The notes under the pieces are model-generated. The model did not search any database, was not told where the DNA came from, and saw only the letters and a list, made by a program, of their open reading frames with translations. A DNA stretch of 64,000 bases from Aliidongia sp035943795 (lineage in GTDB: Bacteria; Pseudomonadota; Alphaproteobacteria; ATCC43930; CGMCC-115725): contig NZ_DASZBY010000066.1 in NCBI RefSeq assembly GCF_035943795.1, forward strand, positions 1 through 64,000, read 5' to 3'. Position 1 is the first letter of the stretch, and each line of letters starts with the position of its first letter. Below are positions 43,925 to 51,938 of this stretch, in pieces. The position numbers and the translations under genes were made by a program.

Positions 43925-45325
43925 ATGCCGTTTTCGCGTCCCGGCGGGAAGTGCTCGCCCACTCTCACTCTTGCGGCCACCAGCCTGGGGTTCGTCCTGG
44001 TCATTCTCGACGTGACGGTCGTGAACGTCGCGCTGGACCGGATCAAATCGGCGCTCGGTACCGACGTCACCGGCCTTCAATGGGTATTGAACGCCTACAC
44101 CCTGGTGTTTGCCAGCCTGCTGCTGACCGCCGGCGCGCTGGGCGACCGGTTCGGCGCCAAGCGCATGTTCGTTGTGGGATTTGCACTGTTCACCGCCGCG
44201 TCGGTTGCATGCGGCTGTGCTGGAACCATCGATGCGCTGGTGACGGCTCGGGTCGTGCAGGGCGTGGGCGCCGCCTTGTGCGTGCCCTCTTCGCTGGCAC
44301 TGCTGAATGCCGGCTTCCCGGATCCGGCCGCGCGGGTGAAGGCGGTCAGTCTCTGGGCCGGCGCCGGCGGCCTCGCGATCGCGGCCGGGCCGGTCGTGGG
44401 CGGCAGCCTGGTCGACTGGCTGGGCTGGTCGAGCATCTTCTTCCTGAACCTGCCGCTGGGCCTGCTTGGGATCTGGCTGACGATCGCCTATGCGCCCGAC
44501 GCGCCCCGTGCCCCCGGGCGCGGCCTGGATCTGCCCGGCCAGGCGCTGGCCATCGTCGCCCTCGGCGCGCTGACCGTGGGCTTCGTCGAAAGCGGGCCGT
44601 TGGGCTGGGTCCATCCCATCGTGCTCGCCGGCTTCGTCACCTCGGCGGTGGCGGCCGGCCTGTTCCTGGCGGTCGAGGCGCGCGTGGCCGAACCCATGCT
44701 GCCGCTGTCGCTGTTCCGGAACCCCGCGATCGGCGCGGCCTGCGCGGTCGGGTTGCTGACCAACTTTTCGTTCTACGGGCTGATGTTCGTCTTCAGCCTG
44801 TTCTTCCAGATCTCGAAAGGCTATTCGCCGCTGATGGCCGGCCTGGCGTTCCTGCCGATGACCGCCCTGATCACGGTCGCGAATCTGGCGGCCGGGATCC
44901 TGACCGCCCGCTTCGGGCCCCGGCTGCCGATGGTGGCGGGACAGGCACTGGCCGCCGTCGGCTACATGGTGCTGGCCCGGACCGATGCCGCGACCGGTTA
45001 CGGCACCATCGTCGCCCCGCTGCTGGCCGTCGGCGTCGGTTCTGCGCTGACCGTGCCGTCGATGACCGCCGTGGTCCTGGCCGGGGTCGCCAGGGAGCGG
45101 GCGGGCATCGCCTCCGGTGCGCTCAATGCCGCCCGCCAGATGGGTGGGGTGATCGGCGTCGGCGTGTTCGGGTCGCTGATGGTGGGTGCCGGCGACCGGC
45201 TAAGCGGCGGCATGCCCATCGCCCTCATCCTGGCCGGCCTCGCGCAACTGCTGGGCTGCGGCGTGAGCGCGGTCGGCATCCGGCGCCCGTCCCGACCGGT
45301 CGTGGTGCGCCCGGTCATGGATTGA
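43925..45325 (+). CDS. DHA2-family MFS exporter (EmrB/QacA type)
   Basis: A 466-residue drug:proton antiporter with the 14-helix DHA2 pattern. Diagnostic motifs are FVLVILDVTVVNVALDRI (motif D1), the loop motif GALGDRFGAKRMFV, and VQGVGAALCVPSSLALL followed by GPVVGGSLVDWLGWSSIFFLN (motif C). No adaptor (EmrA) gene is adjacent. The start at 43925 follows GGAGGACC. The divergent LysR regulator is the expected control. Export of toxic compounds is the usual role. Confidence 0.92.
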   Translation: MPFSRPGGKCSPTLTLAATSLGFVLVILDVTVVNVALDRIKSALGTDVTGLQWVLNAYTLVFASLLLTAGALGDRFGAKRMFVVGFALFTAASVACGCAGTIDALVTARVVQGVGAALCVPSSLALLNAGFPDPAARVKAVSLWAGAGGLAIAAGPVVGGSLVDWLGWSSIFFLNLPLGLLGIWLTIAYAPDAPRAPGRGLDLPGQALAIVALGALTVGFVESGPLGWVHPIVLAGFVTSAVAAGLFLAVEARVAEPMLPLSLFRNPAIGAACAVGLLTNFSFYGLMFVFSLFFQISKGYSPLMAGLAFLPMTALITVANLAAGILTARFGPRLPMVAGQALAAVGYMVLARTDAATGYGTIVAPLLAVGVGSALTVPSMTAVVLAGVARERAGIASGALNAARQMGGVIGVGVFGSLMVGAGDRLSGGMPIALILAGLAQLLGCGVSAVGIRRPSRPVVVRPVMD

Positions 45326-45340
45326 GCCCGGGCAGTCGGA

Positions 45341-46144
45341 TCAGGACAGGGCGCCGAACCGGTAGCCGTTGCGAACCGGCGCGCGGCGGCGGCCAGGCGG
45401 CTTGGCCGCGGCGAGGGCGAGGCCCGCCGGATGGGCGCCGTCGCCGCCGGGCAGGAAGAAGCCGGGCACCCGCGCGCGCAGCTCGTCGAGTATCTTCAGG
45501 ACCTCGCGCAGGTGGCGCCGCATCGCCGCCCCCGCCGCGCGCGTGTCGCGCGCTGCCAGCGCCGCCAGGATGACCTCGTGCTGGGCGATGGCGACCGCCG
45601 GCCGGCCCGGATCCGGCAGCGACAGGCGGCGGACCCGGTCGATCTGCATCTTGGCCTGGTCGATCGCCGTCCAGACGCTGGGATGGCCGGACAGGCGCGC
45701 CAGCGTTCGGTGGAACTCCTCGTCCAGGCCATGGAAGCTGGACAGGTCGCCATCGGCGACCGCGCGCTTCTGGGCGGCGATCAGGGCCGCGAGATGGCCC
45801 AGATCCTCGTCCGTCACCCGGCGCGCCAGATCCGCCACGACGCCGCATTCGAGCAGCTCGCGGATATATTGGGCGTCGATCACCCCGGCATGGGAGATCG
45901 GCGCCACGAACGAGCCGGCCTGGGGCAGGATGACGACCAACCCTTCGTCGGCGAGCTTGCTCAGCGCCTCGCGCACCGGCGTCCGGCTGACGCCCAGCAG
46001 ATCGGCCAAGTCCTTTTCCGACAGGCCGTGCCCGGGCGCCAGGCGGGCGCCGACGATCGCCTGGCGCAGCACGCCATAGACCTGCAGCTTGATCGATCGC
46101 CGCCGATCGATCGCCCAGCCGTCATGCCAGGTTGGGTCCACCAT
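45341..46144 (-). CDS. GntR family regulator, FCD-type
   Basis: A 267-residue GntR regulator. The winged helix (residues 15-80) contains LSEKDLADLLGVSRTPVREALSKLADEGLV, and the helical FCD effector domain has the metal-binding His positions in EFHRTLARLSGH, AQHEVILAAL and MRRHLREV. It follows the binding-protein gene by 8 bp on the same strand, so one transcript is likely. The C-terminal Arg/Pro tail is unremarkable. The effector is probably the same small acid or oxyanion bound by the neighbour. Confidence 0.9.
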   Translation of the reverse strand: MVDPTWHDGWAIDRRRSIKLQVYGVLRQAIVGARLAPGHGLSEKDLADLLGVSRTPVREALSKLADEGLVVILPQAGSFVAPISHAGVIDAQYIRELLECGVVADLARRVTDEDLGHLAALIAAQKRAVADGDLSSFHGLDEEFHRTLARLSGHPSVWTAIDQAKMQIDRVRRLSLPDPGRPAVAIAQHEVILAALAARDTRAAGAAMRRHLREVLKILDELRARVPGFFLPGGDGAHPAGLALAAAKPPGRRRAPVRNGYRFGALS

Positions 46145-46152
46145 CTCGGGAG

Positions 46153-46935
46153 TTATGGGGCCGCCGTGATCGGATCGAGCCCGAAGCTCTTGACCGTCGG
46201 CGCTGCTTTCGCCGAGGTCAGGAAGGCGATGAACGCCTTGGCAGCAGCCGGCTCCTTCGATGCGGTCGAGATGCCGGCGGCGTAAAGCGTGACCTTCTGG
46301 ATCCCCGGCGGCAGGGGCCCTACCACCTCGATGCCGGGCACCGGCATCAGTTCGCTCAATTGCTGAAAGCCAAGCTCCGCCTCGCCCCTGGCCACGATCT
46401 CGCCGACCGGCGTCGCGGGGATCATGCGACTCTTGCCGGCGATCTGGTCGGCGATGCCCAGTTGCTTGAAGCCCTCGGTCGAGAGATAGACGCCGCTGGC
46501 GCTGTCGGAATAGGCGATCGACTTGGCAGCGAGCAGAGTGCGCTTCAGGGCGTCCGCGGTCGAGATGTCCGGCTTGGGCGTGCCGGCCTTCACCGCCATG
46601 CCGATGTAGGATTTGGCGATATCGACCCGGCTGGCCGGCACCACCTTGCCTTGCTTCACCAGATCGTCGAGCGCGGACGCGACCATGATCAGTACGTCGA
46701 CCGGTTCGCCGCGTGCCAGCCGCACCGGGATCGCGTCATGGGTCGTGCCCATCGACGGCCCCCACGCGATCTCCAGGTGGTCGTGGCTCGCCTGCTCGAA
46801 TTCCGGCGCCAGCGCCTTGTAAGGTGCGGCGAAGCCGCCGGAATTCATCACCTTGATCTCGGCAGCCCCGGCCGTTTCCGCCATGAGCAGGCCGGCAAAC
46901 CCCAGCGCCAGCACGCGCAACCCGATCGACCGCAT
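46153..46935 (-). CDS. ModA-like extracellular solute-binding protein, orphan
   Basis: A 260-residue periplasmic binding protein with a Sec signal (LRVLALGFAGLLMAETAGA, cleavage near residue 24). The mature part resembles molybdate-binding ModA: IKVMNSGGFAAPYKALAPEFEQ, VDVLIMVASALDDLVKQGKV, a conserved SIAYSDSASGVYLS loop and GEAELGFQQLSELMP. No ModB/ModC permease or ATPase lies beside it, and classic molybdate ligands cannot be confirmed by eye. It is followed by a GntR gene in the same unit. The ligand may be molybdate-like or an unrelated small acid. Confidence 0.82.
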   Translation of the reverse strand: MRSIGLRVLALGFAGLLMAETAGAAEIKVMNSGGFAAPYKALAPEFEQASHDHLEIAWGPSMGTTHDAIPVRLARGEPVDVLIMVASALDDLVKQGKVVPASRVDIAKSYIGMAVKAGTPKPDISTADALKRTLLAAKSIAYSDSASGVYLSTEGFKQLGIADQIAGKSRMIPATPVGEIVARGEAELGFQQLSELMPVPGIEVVGPLPPGIQKVTLYAAGISTASKEPAAAKAFIAFLTSAKAAPTVKSFGLDPITAAP

Positions 46936-47036
46936 GACATTCTCCCTGATCGCGGGTCGAACCGAACCGCGTTCCTCATCAGGCCAGGAGCTTAACCCGG
47001 CTTTCCTGGTCGGATGCAAGGCCGGCACGGCAAAAT

Positions 47037-47049
47037 TGTCTCCGAGACA
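47037..47049. promoter_or_regulatory. palindromic operator candidate upstream of ModA-like gene
   Basis: TGTCTCCGAGACA is a perfect inverted repeat with 6-bp arms, in the spacer upstream of the binding-protein/GntR operon and 101 bp from its start. It also lies 73 bp before the aminotransferase start on the other strand. A GntR dimer site is plausible but not shown. Confidence 0.35.
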
Positions 47050-47060
47050 TTCTAGCGCTT

Positions 47061-47075
47061 GCCCCGAACCGGGGC
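47061..47075. repeat. 13-bp hairpin CCCCGAACCGGGG, copy 2
   Basis: GCCCCGAACCGGGGC forms a 6-bp stem with a 3-base loop in the spacer between the ModA-like and aminotransferase genes. The inner 13 bases match copy 1 at 43889-43901 exactly, in a different context. Confidence 0.35.
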
Positions 47076-47121
47076 TGTGGAGTGACTCTATGGCTCCTTG
47101 CCGCCTGTATCGGAGAGCGAC

Positions 47122-48426
47122 GTGCCTGCCCTTCTCGACCTGCCGCCCGAAACGCTCGCCGTCTGGGAGCGTCGTACCCGCGACCTGTATGACAGCTTCC
47201 GATCGCGCGAGCTGAAACTCGACATGACGCGCGGCAAGCCGTCGCCGGAACAGCTCGCGCTGTCGAACGGTATGCTGACCCTGCCGGGGAACGGCGACTA
47301 TCAGACCGAGGCTGGCGAAGACGCCCGCAACTATGGCGGCATCCAAGGGCTGCCGGAGACGCGCCGCCTGTTCGCGCCGATGCTGGACGCGCCGCCCGAC
47401 CAGATCGTCGTCGCCGAGAATTCCAGCCTCGCGGTGATGCATGACTGCCTCGTCTGGGCGCTGCTGAAAGGTGTGCCGGGCGGAACGGAACCCTGGTCAC
47501 GGGCCGCCTCTCCCGCCTTCATCTGCCCGGTGCCGGGCTACGACCGGCATTTCGCGCTGTGCGAAGAGTTCGGGTTCCGCCTGCTGCCGGTCGCCATGAA
47601 CGAGGATGGGCCGGACATGGACGCCGTCGAGGCTTTGGCGGCGGATCCTTCGGTCAAGGGCATGTGGTGCGTGCCGAAATATTCCAACCCGACCGGGGCG
47701 GTCTATTCGGCGGCAACCGTCCGGCGGCTCGCCACCATGAAGACCGGCGCGCCGGATTTCCGGCTGTTCTGGGATAATGCCTATGCAGTCCATCACCTGA
47801 CCGGGATACAGCCGGAACTGGCCGATGTCCTGACGTTGGCCCGCGAGGCGGGCCATGCGGATCGGCCGTTCATCTTCGCTTCGACCTCGAAGGTAACTCT
47901 GGCCGGCGCAGGCCTCGCGTTCTTCGGCGGCTCCCCGGCAAACGTCGCCTGGTATCTGGCGCGGGCCAACCGGCGGACCATCGGGCCGGACAAGCTGAAC
48001 CAGTTGCGGCACGTGCGCTTTCTGCGCGATTTCTCCGGGCTGGAGCGGCACATGGCAGCGCAACGGCACTTGCTGGCCCCGAAGTTCGCGGCCGTCACCG
48101 AGGCGCTCGATCGGCATCTGTCCGATCTCGGCACCGTGCGCTGGACCACGCCGGCCGGCGGCTATTTCATCAGCGTCGACGCCATGGACGGTACGGCGCG
48201 GCGCACGGTCGAGCTGGCCCGGGAGCTGGGCATCGCGCTGACGCCGGCTGGGGCGACCTGGCCTGGCGGTGTCGATCCGAACGATCGCGTTTTGCGCCTT
48301 GCCCCGACTTTTCCCAATGTTGAGACCGTGAAGATTGCCGCCGAGGGTATCGCGCTGTGCATTCGGCTGGCGGCGATCGAAAGGGCGCTCGCTGTGTCAA
48401 ACATGGGGCACAGCCCCAGGATGTGA
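47122..48426 (+). CDS. PLP-dependent aminotransferase, aspartate-type family (PF12897-like)
   Basis: A 434-residue aminotransferase of the family whose members open with LKLDMTRGKPSPEQLALSNGM. The PLP Lys is Lys257 in FASTSKVTLAGAG, and the WCVPKYSNPTGAVYS loop and LFWDNAYAVH (cofactor Asp and Tyr) are clear. It transfers an amino group, probably from aspartate, to a 2-oxoacid in the cytoplasm. GTG at 47122 is preferred as the start because GGAG lies 6 bp upstream; TTG at 47098 is the alternative. No pathway partner is adjacent. Confidence 0.9.
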   Translation: MPALLDLPPETLAVWERRTRDLYDSFRSRELKLDMTRGKPSPEQLALSNGMLTLPGNGDYQTEAGEDARNYGGIQGLPETRRLFAPMLDAPPDQIVVAENSSLAVMHDCLVWALLKGVPGGTEPWSRAASPAFICPVPGYDRHFALCEEFGFRLLPVAMNEDGPDMDAVEALAADPSVKGMWCVPKYSNPTGAVYSAATVRRLATMKTGAPDFRLFWDNAYAVHHLTGIQPELADVLTLAREAGHADRPFIFASTSKVTLAGAGLAFFGGSPANVAWYLARANRRTIGPDKLNQLRHVRFLRDFSGLERHMAAQRHLLAPKFAAVTEALDRHLSDLGTVRWTTPAGGYFISVDAMDGTARRTVELARELGIALTPAGATWPGGVDPNDRVLRLAPTFPNVETVKIAAEGIALCIRLAAIERALAVSNMGHSPRM

Positions 48427-48492
48427 CAAAAAGAGGATCAAAATTGCGCGACACCGGTTAACAGGTTGAATGGTCCGAAACCGGAGGCTCCC

Positions 48493-48663
48493 ATGTCTTG
48501 GCTAGCGATTGGGTTGACTTGGATCGCCGCATCCGTCGCAGTCCCGATGCTGTATAGCTGGCGCTATAACTACGTGAAGAATTATCGGCAACGCGCCATC
48601 CGCGCGCGCGCTCGTCTGCACAGGTTCCATTTCACTCAAGACTTCCCGCCGATGTATCGCTGA
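48493..48663 (+). CDS. small membrane protein, 56 residues
   Basis: A 56-residue ORF starting at ATG 48493, with CCGGAGG 4-5 bp upstream. It has an N-terminal hydrophobic segment (WLAIGLTWIAASVAVPMLY) and a basic C-terminal half with many Arg and Tyr residues (WRYNYVKNYRQRAIRARARL). A basic stretch after one helix is common in small inner-membrane proteins. It has no recognisable family and no clear neighbour. Moderate confidence from the ribosome site and composition. Confidence 0.45.
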   Translation: MSWLAIGLTWIAASVAVPMLYSWRYNYVKNYRQRAIRARARLHRFHFTQDFPPMYR

Positions 48664-49049
48664 CCGTCGAGCGGTCTGGCCGGAAACTGGTCAGCGCCGT
48701 CGAGGGGCGTCCGGCTCCACCGCCGAATGGATCGCCTGGGCCGGCAAGATGAAAAGACCTTGGCGCCAGTACCGGGTCGCGCCGTATGTCGAACGCCGTG
48801 AAACCGGACGTGGTGCCCGAACGGGCTCTGCCGCAAAATCCCTCCGCCACCCGAACCAGAACTCGTTCCCCCGCCCGGCGGGCAATTTTTGCGACTTTAA
48901 ATGGCTCCTCGCGAGCTTCCTGGTAGAAAATTGTGGCCAGCGCGCAACAGATCGCAAAGCCTTCGTCCATAGCGTCAATCTCGCATTGTTGAACAATTTT
49001 ACCGGGTGATAGAAGCAGCCCAGCCGAGTTTTTCAGGATGGGGTTCGGG
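48664..49049. other. intergenic region without a supported gene
   Basis: This 386-bp stretch holds open frames on both strands, including a 165-residue minus-strand one, but none shows a ribosome site, family motif or normal amino-acid pattern. The last 120 bp are AT-richer (AATTTTTGCGACTTTAAATG, then an ATTGTTGAACAAT palindrome) and probably contain the promoter of the autotransporter gene. Confidence 0.5.
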
Positions 49050-50921
49050 ATGCGCTTTTTTACTTCCGCAGCGATCGCGGCCCTCATGCTTTCGGGACCG
49101 GCGATGGCCGAGGAACAATTCACCGGCATTCATGTCTTCGGTGACAGCCTGTCCGACAACGGCAACATTCCGAAGCTCTACGGCGTCACCGCCCGTCCCT
49201 CGCCACCCTACTACCCCGGCCGCTTCTCGAACGGCCCAGCCTATGCGGAATATCTGCCGTCGCTGCTGAACGTTCCCGAGGCGCGTTTTACCGACGACGC
49301 CCTAGGCGGCGCGCTGTCCGGTACGACCAACCTCGGCAATTTCCCGGAGGCGGGAACCGAGAACGAGGTTGAGCGCTATCTGGCGACCGGCAGCCGGGCC
49401 AACAGCCGCGACCTGTTCGTGCTCTGGACCGGCGCCAACGATTATCTGGGCCTGTCGGGTGCGGCCAACCCGTCCATTCCGCTGCCGGTGGTGCAGGCGG
49501 TGCTGACCCAGGTCGCCGCCACCGCGGTCGGCAACATCAGCCTGGAGGTCACCCAACTCGCCAGCACCGGCGTCAAGAATTTCCTGGTGCCGAACCTGCC
49601 GAACCTGGGCGTCACCCCAACGCTCAACGGCACGCCGGCCAGCGCCGACATCGGGTTGTTCGCGACCACGGCGCACAACGCGGACCTGACCCAGTCGATG
49701 GCGCAGCTGTCGCGGCAGTTACACGTCAACATCGTCGTCGCCGACGTCGACGCTCTGGTATCCGACGTCATCGCCCATCCGGCGAAGTACGGCCTGACCA
49801 ACGTGACCCAGGAATGCGTGCTGAACGCCGCCTGCATCGCCCAGAAACAGCCATACCTGTTCTGGGACGAGGAGCATCCGACCGAGCAGTTTCACCAGAT
49901 TTTTGCGCGTTTCTTCACGGCCTCGCTGCAAGGCCCGACCGTGGTCGGCGCCCAGGGCGAAATGGCGATCGTCGCAGCCAATACGCTGTACGACCATATT
50001 ACCAGCCGGACGCAGGCATTGCGCAACGGCGCTTCCGGCCTGTCCATGTCGACCGGTGGCGGCGATGGCGCGGCGCCCAACCCGGACAAGCCGCTGAGCG
50101 GCTTCGTCACCGGCAGCTACGGTTGGGGCTCGCGCGACGATCGCTACGACGCTGTCGGGTTCAGCTACGACCAGACCGACGTGACCGGCGGCCTCGACTA
50201 CAAGCTGACGCCGCACCTGGCGCTGGGCGGCCTGTTCGGCTACGGCACGATCACCGGCGACCTGCACGAAAGCCTGGGCCAGGCCCGGCAGCAATCCTAT
50301 CAGGGCGCGCTCTACGCGACCTATTTCACCGACGACTTCCATTTCGGTGCGGCCGTCAGCTACATCGGCAACGACTGGGACAAGCTGGCGCGCAACACCT
50401 TCGTTGCCAATCAGACCGCGCAGGCCACCACCGACGGCCGGACGCTCGGTTACGAAATCGACGGCGGCTACACGCTTCATGCCGGCAATTTCCGGTTCGG
50501 CCCGGTCGTGGAACTGCGCTATGCCTACGTCCATATCGGCGCCTATACCGAGCATGGCGCCGTGGGTCTCAACCAGACCATCGATAGCCAGGGGATCAAT
50601 TCCCTGGTCGGCGAGATCGGCCTGGAAGCGGCGGTCGACACCAGCATCGCCGGCGTAGCACTCACCCCCCACCTTCGCCTGACCTACAACGACCAGTTCG
50701 CCGACGGCGACCGCACCATCACGTCGCGGCTCGTAACCCAGTCCGCCATCACGATCGCGACTCAGATCGACGCCGCCAAGCACACCTGGCTGCGTCTGAA
50801 CGGCGGCGTCGACTTCCCGATCAACGATACCTTCACCGCCCTCGTCGATTTCGACAGCTCACTCGCCCGCGGTGACGGCTCCGACCAGCGGGCCGGAGCG
50901 AAGTTGAAGATCGCTTTCTAG
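49050..50921 (+). CDS. GDSL/SGNH esterase autotransporter
   Basis: A 623-residue autotransporter esterase. A Sec signal peptide (MRFFTSAAIAALMLSGPAMA) precedes a GDSL hydrolase domain with nucleophile Ser33 in VFGDSLSDNGN, Gly/Asn oxyanion residues in WTGANDYLG and the Asp-x-x-His pair in FWDEEHPTEQ near residue 275. From about residue 345 a C-terminal beta-barrel follows, ending in the aromatic terminal residue typical of outer-membrane proteins (KLKIAF). It resembles EstA-type cell-surface lipases/esterases. ATG 49050 is chosen for a good signal; 49038 is possible. Its stop overlaps that of the convergent amidohydrolase. Confidence 0.9.
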   Translation: MRFFTSAAIAALMLSGPAMAEEQFTGIHVFGDSLSDNGNIPKLYGVTARPSPPYYPGRFSNGPAYAEYLPSLLNVPEARFTDDALGGALSGTTNLGNFPEAGTENEVERYLATGSRANSRDLFVLWTGANDYLGLSGAANPSIPLPVVQAVLTQVAATAVGNISLEVTQLASTGVKNFLVPNLPNLGVTPTLNGTPASADIGLFATTAHNADLTQSMAQLSRQLHVNIVVADVDALVSDVIAHPAKYGLTNVTQECVLNAACIAQKQPYLFWDEEHPTEQFHQIFARFFTASLQGPTVVGAQGEMAIVAANTLYDHITSRTQALRNGASGLSMSTGGGDGAAPNPDKPLSGFVTGSYGWGSRDDRYDAVGFSYDQTDVTGGLDYKLTPHLALGGLFGYGTITGDLHESLGQARQQSYQGALYATYFTDDFHFGAAVSYIGNDWDKLARNTFVANQTAQATTDGRTLGYEIDGGYTLHAGNFRFGPVVELRYAYVHIGAYTEHGAVGLNQTIDSQGINSLVGEIGLEAAVDTSIAGVALTPHLRLTYNDQFADGDRTITSRLVTQSAITIATQIDAAKHTWLRLNGGVDFPINDTFTALVDFDSSLARGDGSDQRAGAKLKIAF

Positions 50922-51847
50922 GCGGCCGGGTTCTCTCCCGGAAACCCGTAGAGCCGCGCGGGAGTGCGCACCAGGATCCGCCGCAGCAGGTCCCGGTCGC
51001 CGTCGACCCATTCATGCAGGCGATCGAGTGCCCGGCCGTCGTCCTCCGGCTGGAATGGCTCGATCGCCGTCGTCGCCCGCGACGGGTCGCGTCTGGTCGA
51101 GGTATGAGGCCAATCCGTGCCCCACAGCAGATGGTCCGGTCCGGCCGCGATCAGCGCCCGGGCGATGGTGCCGGCATCGGCATAATCCGGCCGGCTCGAG
51201 ATGCGGCACGGTGCCGATAGCTTGACCAGGACCCGGCCGCTCGCGACCAGCGACAGCAAGGCGGCGAAGCCTGGCTGATCCACGCCGCCGGCCGCCGAAG
51301 CCCGGCCGAAATGGTCGATGACCAGCGGCACCGGCAAATCCAGGATCGCATCGTGCAGAGCGGCGATCACCGACAGGCTCGCATAGGTCTGGACGTGCCA
51401 GCCGAGCGGCGCCACCCGCGCCGCGACCTGGCGCAAGCCGTCGAGCGCCAGCGACGGATCGTGCTGACCCTCGCTCTCCAGATTGACCCGCGCGCCCCGC
51501 ACGCCGGCCTCATGCATCGCCGACAGATCCGCCAGGGACGCGTCGGCATCGATGACGGCGATGCCGCGCGCGCGCGACCCGAGTTCCCGCAGCGCCGCGA
51601 GCAGGCGGCGATTGTCGGTGCCATAGGGGCTCGGCTGCACCAGCACGACGCGTTCGAGGCCGAGCAGCCCATGCAGGGTCAGCAGGTCGGAGACCGAGGC
51701 GTTGTCCGGCGTGTAGCCGCGATGCGGCGCGTAGGGAAATTGCGCCGCGGGCCCGAACACGTGGACATGGGTGTCGCAGGCCCCGGCCGGCATTGCGAAA
51801 CCCAACGCGCCATGCCGCACGCCCAGCACTGCTTTGCCTTCGGTCAT
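50918..51847 (-). CDS. PF04909 amidohydrolase, 2-pyrone-4,6-dicarboxylate lactonase-like
   Basis: A 309-residue TIM-barrel hydrolase of the amidohydrolase-2 family. It has the opening metal/catalytic motif ACDTHVHVFGP, then YAPHRGYTPDNASV and LVQPSPYGTDN, the central LVIDHFGRA and the C-terminal LLWGTDWPH with catalytic Asp. These are the marks of LigI-like lactonases and D-galactarolactone isomerases. The substrate is likely a dicarboxylate lactone. The start at ATG 51847 follows GGGAGGG. It is divergent from a six-gene acid-catabolism operon and probably part of the same pathway. Confidence 0.88.
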   Translation of the reverse strand: MTEGKAVLGVRHGALGFAMPAGACDTHVHVFGPAAQFPYAPHRGYTPDNASVSDLLTLHGLLGLERVVLVQPSPYGTDNRRLLAALRELGSRARGIAVIDADASLADLSAMHEAGVRGARVNLESEGQHDPSLALDGLRQVAARVAPLGWHVQTYASLSVIAALHDAILDLPVPLVIDHFGRASAAGGVDQPGFAALLSLVASGRVLVKLSAPCRISSRPDYADAGTIARALIAAGPDHLLWGTDWPHTSTRRDPSRATTAIEPFQPEDDGRALDRLHEWVDGDRDLLRRILVRTPARLYGFPGENPAA

Positions 51848-51880
51848 CCATCGACCCTCCCGGTGACGCACTTCGCTTTA

Positions 51881-51909
51881 TTGTACAACTGAAAACTTTT
51901 GTATACAAA
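51881..51909. promoter_or_regulatory. GntR-type operator candidates
   Basis: TTGTACAA (51881-51888) and TTTGTATACAAA (51898-51909) are perfect palindromes in the 91-bp spacer between the divergent amidohydrolase and Ldh-type genes. TTGTATACAA-like sites are typical for FCD-type GntR repressors, and a GntR gene is third in the operon. The spacer is AT-rich and must hold both promoters. Autoregulation is likely. Confidence 0.55.
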
Positions 51910-51938
51910 TGCATGCGGCTAGGGAGGAGGATCGACGC

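Noticed and set aside
48632..49129. 165-codon minus-strand frame in the gap before the autotransporter gene
   Set aside because: No ribosome site or family, and it overlaps the ends of two plausible plus-strand genes.
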